Positions 1 to 3,520 of a stretch of DNA of 5,165 nt are shown one piece after another. Below the pieces are notes generated by a model. It did no database searches. It saw nothing but the letters and a program-made list of their open reading frames with translations, and had not been told where the DNA came from. The stretch covers positions 1-5,165 of the forward strand of contig CAJTSN010000028.1 in the NCBI GenBank assembly GCA_910578745.1, given 5' to 3'. Both the position numbers and the translations under genes were made by a program. Positions within the stretch are counted from its first letter, which is position 1. Every line of letters begins with the position of its first letter. Source of the stretch: an uncultured Bacilli bacterium (GTDB taxonomy: Bacteria > Bacillota_I > Bacilli_A > RF39 > UBA660).

Positions 1-95
1 AGAAATTTTATAAAAATATCAATTTAGGTATTGACTTCTATTAGCAAGTTTTGTTGTGAAGCAATGAAAGTGGCGATAGTGATTATTTTGGGATT

Positions 96-115
96 TTTAA
101 GGGTGAACCCTTAAA
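96..115. repeat. Perfect 9-bp inverted repeat with 2-nt centre
   Basis: The arms TTTAAGGGT (96-104) and ACCCTTAAA (107-115) are exactly complementary around a GA centre. This near-perfect palindrome is 15 bases after the candidate nic motif and about 80 bases before mob. It could be a relaxase recognition hairpin or a repressor operator. It is not a terminator, because no T-tract follows. Confidence 0.75.
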
Positions 116-142
116 CTCACGATTGGGCTATGCCCTAGTGAG
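116..142. repeat. Stem-loop CTCAC/GTGAG with inner GGGC/GCCC
   Basis: The outer arms CTCAC (116-120) and GTGAG (138-142) enclose an inner stem GGGC (125-128) and GCCC (132-135) with a TAT loop, separated by a small asymmetric internal loop. It directly abuts the preceding palindrome. It is probably part of the oriT or mob leader structure; no U tract follows. Confidence 0.65.
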
Positions 143-144
143 AT

Positions 145-160
145 AGGCCAAGAATGACCT
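145..160. repeat. Imperfect 6-bp hairpin
   Basis: AGGCCA (145-150) and TGACCT (155-160) pair at five of six positions around an AGAA loop. It is the third and weakest of the consecutive hairpins before mob, and alone it would not be significant. Confidence 0.4.
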
Positions 161-182
161 CTACTACTAAAGAAGCATAAAC

Positions 183-190
183 AAAGGAGG
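183..190 (+). promoter_or_regulatory. Ribosome binding site of mob, fixing a TTG start
   Basis: AAAGGAGG lies 7 bases before TTG at 198-200, the optimal spacing, and the mob reading frame is open from there. The ATG at 202 is in another frame and meets TAG after five codons (217-219). The first in-frame ATG is only at codon 26. The SD spacing therefore supports the TTG as the real start. Confidence 0.75.
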
Positions 191-197
191 ATAAAAA

Positions 198-1631
198 TTG
201 TATGATGGCAAACAAGTAGTACGAGTAGAAACTCAATATAAGAAAGATGATCTTTATAATATTGGAAAAGAAATGTCTGATAGAAAAGGTACTGGAAATT
301 ATGAAGAAACGAGAACTAAATATAATGTTGAATATATATCACTAACTCAACCAAATTTATATCAGGAAGTAAAAACAACTTTAAAGAAAAGAAAAATCAA
401 ATATTTAGATAGACCTAATACTAATTTATTAAATGGTGTAGTTTTTACAAGTAGTCCTGAGTTTTTTCAAATTCTTGGAATGAAATTTAAAGATAGTGGT
501 AGAACTTATCATACAGGTGATAAAAAAGGACAAGCTGTAATGATTCCTGTTATAAAATCAAAAGAAGATATACCAAACGCTGTAACCCACTTTTTTGACT
601 ATTGTATGGAATTTTTAAAAAGTTATGTGGGAAAAGAAAATATACTTCTTGCTCAAATTCATTACGATGAAGATACACCTCACCTACAGGCCTACTTCAT
701 TCCTGTTGTTAATAAAGTTAAAAAGAAATGCTTTGTAAAAGATAAAAACGGGAATGTTATCAAAGAAAAAGTAAAAAAGAAAGATGGTACTACTTCAACA
801 GTCTCTAAATTACTTCGTGATAATAAAGGAAAAATCATCTATGATGAAATTGAAGGTAATTTTTTAAATAACGATCAATTTTGGAAAGATAAAGGTGACA
901 AATTATCATTTCATCAAATGCAAAATGACTTTAACAAGTTTATCACCGAAAAAGGCTTTAATCTTTATCGTGGTGATATAGGAGCTAATAAAGAAAATCA
1001 AACAAAACTAGATTACGATATAGCCGAGAAAAAAGCTGAATTAGAAGAATTAAACAAAGAAAAAGAAAACACCTTAAAGATTATAGAGAACTCTAAAAAT
1101 GGGCTTAAAAATATCGAAAATAATGATAGTAACAAAAAACTTTTAAATCCTGTTAAAAGAAAATTTGGTGGATATAAAGAAGAAGATGTTTTTAAAATCA
1201 TAAAATACACAAGAGGTTTAGAGCATAAAGTAATTATCTTATCTACTGATAACACCAATAAAAATATTGAAATAAACAAACTTACTGAAGAAAATAAGAC
1301 TTTCAAAAACAATAAGGAACTATTAAAAAGGAATGAAATTATTAAAGAACAAAAATCTACTATTCAAGATCAAAAAGAAGAAATTAGTAAATTAAGTGAA
1401 TTAGTAGATATATTAAATAACAATATTGAAAGTCTAAAATCTAAATTAGAAACTGAAGTTAATAAGTGGAAAAATCTTTTTCAGAAAATGTGTAAAGCAA
1501 TAGATAAAGTTTTAAAACGAGATAAACCTAAAGAAAGATTAGAAGATTATGAAGATATAGCAGACGCTATTAATCATGGTTATTATGGCAAAAACAACAA
1601 AAATAAAGATGATTTTGAAATAGAAAGGTAA
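198..1631 (+). CDS. mob: MobV-family relaxase (Mob/Pre plasmid recombination protein)
   Basis: This 477-residue protein would bind and nick oriT to start mobilization, acting with a helper element's coupling protein and T4SS. The Mob/Pre domain spans roughly residues 7-270. NGVVFTSSPEFF (80-90) matches the conserved motif II region. IHYDEDTPHLQ (154-164) is motif III, H-x-DE-x-TPH, with H155, D157, E158 and H162. LYRGDIGANKE (256-266) matches the family's RG...K end-of-domain motif. The C-terminal half is Lys/Glu/Asn-rich and predicted coiled coil (about 272-300 and 355-425), as usual for MobV. A Lys-rich insert (173-200) follows motif III. Two oddities are seen: the third motif III histidine is Q164, and there is no histidine before residue 105, so the motif I histidine known from MobM (H22) is missing. 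The TTG start is supported by AAAGGAGG 7 bases upstream. The family call is firm; activity is not proven. Confidence 0.92.
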   Translation: MYDGKQVVRVETQYKKDDLYNIGKEMSDRKGTGNYEETRTKYNVEYISLTQPNLYQEVKTTLKKRKIKYLDRPNTNLLNGVVFTSSPEFFQILGMKFKDSGRTYHTGDKKGQAVMIPVIKSKEDIPNAVTHFFDYCMEFLKSYVGKENILLAQIHYDEDTPHLQAYFIPVVNKVKKKCFVKDKNGNVIKEKVKKKDGTTSTVSKLLRDNKGKIIYDEIEGNFLNNDQFWKDKGDKLSFHQMQNDFNKFITEKGFNLYRGDIGANKENQTKLDYDIAEKKAELEELNKEKENTLKIIENSKNGLKNIENNDSNKKLLNPVKRKFGGYKEEDVFKIIKYTRGLEHKVIILSTDNTNKNIEINKLTEENKTFKNNKELLKRNEIIKEQKSTIQDQKEEISKLSELVDILNNNIESLKSKLETEVNKWKNLFQKMCKAIDKVLKRDKPKERLEDYEDIADAINHGYYGKNNKNKDDFEIER

Positions 1632-1726
1632 AACTATCCACACTTCTATTGGAGAAAACACTTAATTATGGTAAACTACCAATTGAAGTGCGTGAATAGT
1701 CTAAACTAAGCAAAGGAGGAATATAA
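1632..1726 (+). promoter_or_regulatory. int leader: inverted repeat, integrase-site copy and strong SD
   Basis: The mob-int gap holds an imperfect inverted repeat: CACTTCTATTGG (1641-1652) and CCAATTGAAGTG (1679-1690), 11 of 12 paired, around 26 bases. Overlapping its right arm, 1672-1682 read on the minus strand is TTGGTAGTTTA, a 10/11 match to the tandem repeat after int. AAAGGAGGA (1712-1720) lies 6 bases before the int ATG. A weak promoter (TTGGAG 1649-1654, 17 bp, TAAACT 1672-1677) would overlap both elements. No T-tract follows, so this is not a terminator. Int may be co-transcribed with mob or controlled here by protein binding. Confidence 0.5.
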
Positions 1727-2857
1727 ATGGCAGTTAGACTATTAGAAGAAAAGAAATGGACCAAAGATGGTCGAAAATATATATGGTATGTTTGGGAAAC
1801 GGGGTTGGATGGTAAAAAACACAAGAAGTTTTCCAAAGCATATAAAACTGAAGCAGAAGCAAAACGGGCTGAAAAAGAATATTTAAAAATGTCTGAGGTA
1901 TTTGAGGGTGATATGAATATGACCTTTAAAGAATTATACACCAAGTATTACGAAGTTCAAAAAGATATTGTAAGATACTCAACCTTAAAAACTTATCGAG
2001 ATAGAATTAAATATATTGGAATGTTTGATAAAGTTAAATTAAAAGATATGGATGCTATTCATTATCAAAAGTGGAGAACTGAAATGATGAAAACCGACAT
2101 TTCAAATAGTTACAAAAATGAAATCCAAAAGTTTTTAAAGATAGTCATTAATTGGGCTGTTAAAACCTATGGATTCAATATGAATAAGTTTTATGGTCGA
2201 ATGGAACCTTTTACTTCAGCAAGTGATATAAAGAAAGAAATGGACTTTTATACTTTAGAAGAATTTAATCAATTTATATCTTCTGCACCTAATTTACAGA
2301 TTAAGTGTATGTATGAAACTTTGTATTACTGCGGACTTCGTAGAGGTGAAGCTAGAGGATTACAATGGAAAGATGTTAATTGGAATGATAAAAGGTTATC
2401 AGTTACAAAACAAGCTGTAACAAATGGATCTGAATCCTCTACCATTTATGAACTTACAAAACCTAAAACTGAAAAAAGCAACAGGATTTTACCCATTGCT
2501 GAAATACTCTTTATTGATTTGAAACAATTATATGAAGAGCAAAAACAATTTGCTGATTTTAATGATAACTGGTTTATCTTTGGAGGATTTATACCTATAA
2601 CTTTTTATCAAATGAGACACAAAAATATAGAAATAGCAAAAAATGCAAATATAAAAAGAATAAGGTTACACGATTTTAGACATAGTTGTGCATCCTTACT
2701 CATAAATAATAATGCAAACATTGCTGTTGTATCTCAATTTTTAGGTCATGCATCTATTGAAGAAACCCTAGACACTTACACCCACATGTTCAAAGATAAA
2801 CTTTATGATGCTGTAAATACCATAAATAAACTAACTTATCCTGAACCTTCAATATAG
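1727..2857 (+). CDS. int: Tyrosine recombinase, Tn916/phage-type integrase
   Basis: This 376-residue site-specific recombinase would catalyse integration and excision of the element. There are three domains in order. An AP2-like arm-binding domain (about 1-55, with WTKDGRKYIWYVWETG) comes first. A SAM-like core-binding domain (about 62-155) follows. The catalytic domain (about 170-360) is last. All catalytic residues are present: R205 in GLRRGE, K247 in KPKTEKS, H315 and R318 in HDFRHS, H341 in LGHAS, and the nucleophile Y351 in DTYTHMF. The length is typical of Tn916-like and low-GC phage integrases. The ATG start has AAAGGAGGA 6 bases upstream. It is the last gene of the element; tandem 11-bp repeats begin 5 bases after its TAG and are likely bound by its N-terminal domain. 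No excisionase gene is visible next to it, which is a departure from Tn916. The assignment is firm; the target site is unknown. Confidence 0.96.
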   Translation: MAVRLLEEKKWTKDGRKYIWYVWETGLDGKKHKKFSKAYKTEAEAKRAEKEYLKMSEVFEGDMNMTFKELYTKYYEVQKDIVRYSTLKTYRDRIKYIGMFDKVKLKDMDAIHYQKWRTEMMKTDISNSYKNEIQKFLKIVINWAVKTYGFNMNKFYGRMEPFTSASDIKKEMDFYTLEEFNQFISSAPNLQIKCMYETLYYCGLRRGEARGLQWKDVNWNDKRLSVTKQAVTNGSESSTIYELTKPKTEKSNRILPIAEILFIDLKQLYEEQKQFADFNDNWFIFGGFIPITFYQMRHKNIEIAKNANIKRIRLHDFRHSCASLLINNNANIAVVSQFLGHASIEETLDTYTHMFKDKLYDAVNTINKLTYPEPSI

Positions 2858-2861
2858 GATT

Positions 2862-2883
2862 TTGGTAGTTGATTGGTAGTTGA
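2862..2883. repeat. Tandem 11-bp direct repeat, likely integrase arm-type sites
   Basis: TTGGTAGTTGA occurs twice head to tail (2862-2872 and 2873-2883) with no mismatch. The 11-bp period puts both copies on nearly the same face of the helix. Direct repeats near the element ends are the binding sites of the N-terminal domain of Tn916-like integrases, and the adjacent gene encodes such a domain. A third copy (10/11) is inverted at 1672-1682. Binding is inferred. Confidence 0.6.
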
Positions 2884-2913
2884 AAGCAATAATTTATAAA
2901 ATATGAATTTTAG

Positions 2914-2979
2914 AAACCCCTGTAAATTCAAGTCAAAACAAAAAGTGAGCCAGCTTTCGCTGACTCTTCAGGGGGTTTT
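2914..2979 (+). terminator. Possible terminator closing int transcription
   Basis: AAACCCCTG (2914-2922) is complementary to CAGGGGGTTTT (2969-2979), with one extra G, and encloses 46 bases that themselves hold the 2947-2966 hairpin. Read on the plus strand, the right arm runs into TTTTGGTT. A transcript reading out of int could stop here, so the region may terminate from both sides. The wide spacing and interrupted U tract make this weaker than the minus-strand terminator. Confidence 0.35.
2936..2966 (-). terminator. Intrinsic terminator of the minus-strand small RNA
   Basis: On the minus strand GAGTCAGC (2966-2959), loop GAAA (2958-2955) and GCTGGCTC (2954-2947) form an 8-bp stem. It has one G-U wobble and a GNRA tetraloop, followed after AC by TTTTTGTTTT (2944-2935). 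The wobble pair is a C/A mismatch on the plus strand, so the hairpin favours minus-strand transcription. This is a textbook Rho-independent terminator. Confidence 0.85.
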
Positions 2980-3035
2980 GGTTGGACACTCTCACATTAT
3001 AAACCGTAAGAGCGCCTGCGTGATATTATCACGCT
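2938..3035 (-). ncRNA. Candidate small non-coding RNA, family not recognised
   Basis: The interval has its own promoter (TTGACT, 17 bp, TATAAT, just upstream) and its own intrinsic terminator, giving an RNA of about 98 nt. Hairpin 1 is GCGTGAT-AAT-ATCACGC (3034-3018, perfect). Hairpin 2 pairs GGCGCTCTTAC (3016-3006) with GTGAGAGTGTC (2995-2985) over 11 bp, including three G-U wobbles, around a 10-nt loop. An unpaired C-rich stretch follows (AACCAAAACCCCCTGAA, 2983-2967), and then the GAAA terminator hairpin. The wobbles would be mismatches on the plus strand, which supports minus transcription. By my count 45 of the 90 bases 2945-3034 are G/C, against 13 of 90 in 3041-3130. No convincing ORF lies in it. 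It may be a trans-acting sRNA with a C-rich seed, an antisense RNA, or the attachment-site RNA gene of the element. It did not match any riboswitch or housekeeping RNA I know. Confidence 0.65.
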
Positions 3036-3041
3036 ATTGTA

Positions 3042-3070
3042 ATTATAAAGAATAAAATTAAAAAAGTCAA
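3042..3070 (-). promoter_or_regulatory. Near-consensus sigma-A promoter for the small RNA
   Basis: On the minus strand the -35 box TTGACT (3070-3065) and the -10 box TATAAT (3047-3042) are separated by exactly 17 bp of T-rich DNA. This puts the start at about 3035, immediately before the first hairpin of the small RNA. The boxes match 11 of 12 consensus positions, so this should be a strong constitutive promoter. It is downstream of csoR and independent of it. Confidence 0.85.
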
Positions 3071-3119
3071 TAATAATATAACATTCTCATTAAAAAATAT
3101 GAAATACCCCTTTTAAAAG

Positions 3120-3140
3120 AAAAAATTGATTCACTTTTTT
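3120..3140 (-). terminator. Weak possible terminator after csoR
   Basis: On the minus strand AAAAAA (3140-3135) and TTTTTT (3125-3120) flank a short TGA-A-TCA palindrome with a G/A mismatch, followed by CTTTT. It lies about 20 bases after the csoR stop and before the small-RNA promoter. The stem is almost pure A-T, so termination would be inefficient and the call is tentative. Confidence 0.25.
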
Positions 3141-3158
3141 GATGACATCTTTTTCCTA

Positions 3159-3413
3159 TTATTTAATCATATTACACAAATCAACGACATTTTCTAATAT
3201 TTCTAAATTATCCTTCTTTATTTCTTCTACAAAAGTAGTGGATAAATATTCCTTAAATATCTCATTTCCTAAACTTTTCAATGAACGATCTAACGCCGCA
3301 AGTTGAATCAAAATATCATTACAAGTTCGCTCTTCTTCAATCATATTTTTTATTCCATTAATTTGACCTGCAATTATATTCATTCTTCTTATATATGCTT
3401 TTTTATTTTCCAT
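3159..3413 (-). CDS. CsoR/FrmR-family (DUF156) transcriptional repressor lacking metal ligands
   Basis: This 84-residue, all-helical protein belongs to the family of small tetrameric repressors that sense Cu(I), Ni/Co, sulfane sulfur or formaldehyde. RRMNIIAGQINGIKNMIEE (9-27) is the family's DNA-binding first helix region, followed by TCNDILIQLAALDRSL (30-45) with the conserved C31. In an alignment by eye, CsoR's His and second Cys correspond to Y56 and T60 (KEYLSTTF), and FrmR's H60 also falls on Y56. The protein contains no histidine; its only other Cys is C80. It is therefore not a canonical Cu sensor or CstR, and the inducer is unknown. ATG at 3413 is chosen because GAGGTGA lies 5 bases upstream and the promoter lies within the longer TTG-initiated frame (to 3488), which that transcript could not include. 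It is likely autoregulated. No obvious target gene is next to it. Confidence 0.9.
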   Translation of the reverse strand: MENKKAYIRRMNIIAGQINGIKNMIEEERTCNDILIQLAALDRSLKSLGNEIFKEYLSTTFVEEIKKDNLEILENVVDLCNMIK

Positions 3414-3418
3414 GTGTA

Positions 3419-3425
3419 TCACCTC
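3419..3425 (-). promoter_or_regulatory. Ribosome binding site of the CsoR-like gene
   Basis: GAGGTGA on the minus strand lies 5 bases before ATG at 3413. With the predicted transcription start near 3425-3427, the mRNA leader is only about 12-14 nt and the SD lies at its very 5' end. This decides the 84-residue start over the upstream TTG at 3488. Confidence 0.75.
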
Positions 3426-3432
3426 AACCTTT

Positions 3433-3461
3433 ATTATATACCATGATGGGGTATTCGGCAA
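3433..3461 (-). promoter_or_regulatory. Promoter of csoR-like gene with an internal CsoR-type operator
   Basis: On the minus strand TTGCCG (3461-3456) and TATAAT (3438-3433) are 17 bp apart. Within that spacer is ATACC-N7-GGTAT (3454-3438), a perfect 5-bp inverted repeat starting ATACCCC. It resembles the pseudo-palindromic, C/G-tract operators described for CsoR-family repressors. A repressor bound here would block RNA polymerase directly, so negative autoregulation is expected. Promoter and repeat are seen; binding is inferred. Confidence 0.75.
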
Positions 3462-3520
3462 TAATAAATGTAACTCTATTGCTTTCAAAAAGAAAAAAAT
3501 GTTCTCCTTTCTCTTTGCAA

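Larger units (their letters stand above)
31..160 (+). other. Putative oriT / mob leader region rich in hairpins
   Basis: The non-coding stretch before the relaxase gene carries three consecutive inverted repeats (96-115, 116-142, 145-160). Just upstream, TAGTG at 77-81 lies in a GATAGTGATTAT context. MobV relaxases of the pMV158 type nick within a TAGTG/TGTTA sequence next to inverted repeats immediately upstream of mob, so TAGTG at 77-81 is a candidate nic site. The match is limited to five bases and the following bases differ from pMV158. TTGACT at 31-36 resembles a -35 box, but no good -10 box follows at 16-18 bp. No coding region was seen in bases 1-197. Function is inferred from position and structure. 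Confidence 0.4.
1..2940 (+). mobile_element. Right part of a putative integrative and mobilizable element (mob-int)
   Basis: A MobV-type relaxase and a tyrosine integrase lie in tandem on the plus strand, preceded by oriT-like hairpins and followed by integrase arm-type repeats. This is the gene set of a small integrative mobilizable element: the integrase would join it to the chromosome, and the relaxase would nick oriT so a helper conjugation system could move it. No replication, excisionase or secretion gene is visible. The right boundary is inferred to lie between the arm repeats (ending 2883) and the T-tract of the small RNA terminator (about 2940), since such integrases usually sit next to their attachment site. 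The left boundary is outside the window, so no direct-repeat pair can be seen. An integrated or conjugative plasmid segment is a less likely alternative. The exact end is a guess. Confidence 0.55.

Noticed and set aside
1013..1312. Minus-strand 99-codon ORF inside mob
   Set aside because: Shadow of the AT-rich, Lys/Glu/Asn-rich coding strand; it gives an artificial Ser/Phe/Leu-rich peptide with no start signals.
1666..1944. Minus-strand 92-codon ORF overlapping the int leader and N-terminus
   Set aside because: Antisense shadow of int, with no ribosome site or recognisable domain.
2880..2907. Plus-strand promoter TTGAAA-N16-TATGAA driving an RNA antisense to the small RNA
   Set aside because: The -10 box matches consensus at only four of six positions in very AT-rich DNA, where such matches are common; kept only as a possibility.
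2980..3005. Pseudoknot between loop GGUU (3005-3002) and AACC (2983-2980) in the small RNA
   Set aside because: Only one base would have to cross an 11-bp stem, which is sterically implausible unless part of the stem opens.
2903..3055. A 50-codon plus-strand ORF (ATG 2903 to TAA 3053-3055) across the small RNA region
   Set aside because: It has no Shine-Dalgarno, no recognisable domain or membrane segment (so not a type I toxin), and overlaps a strongly supported minus-strand RNA gene whose wobble pairs explain the sequence better.
3414..3488. N-terminal extension of the CsoR-like protein from TTG at 3488
   Set aside because: The extension spans the gene's own promoter, operator and SD, and it is absent from the family's usual 80-100 residue layout.
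3487..3520. Terminator for the SNF2 gene in the T-rich tract after its stop
   Set aside because: On the minus strand there is a T-tract, but only a discontinuous A-T stem; no convincing hairpin was found.
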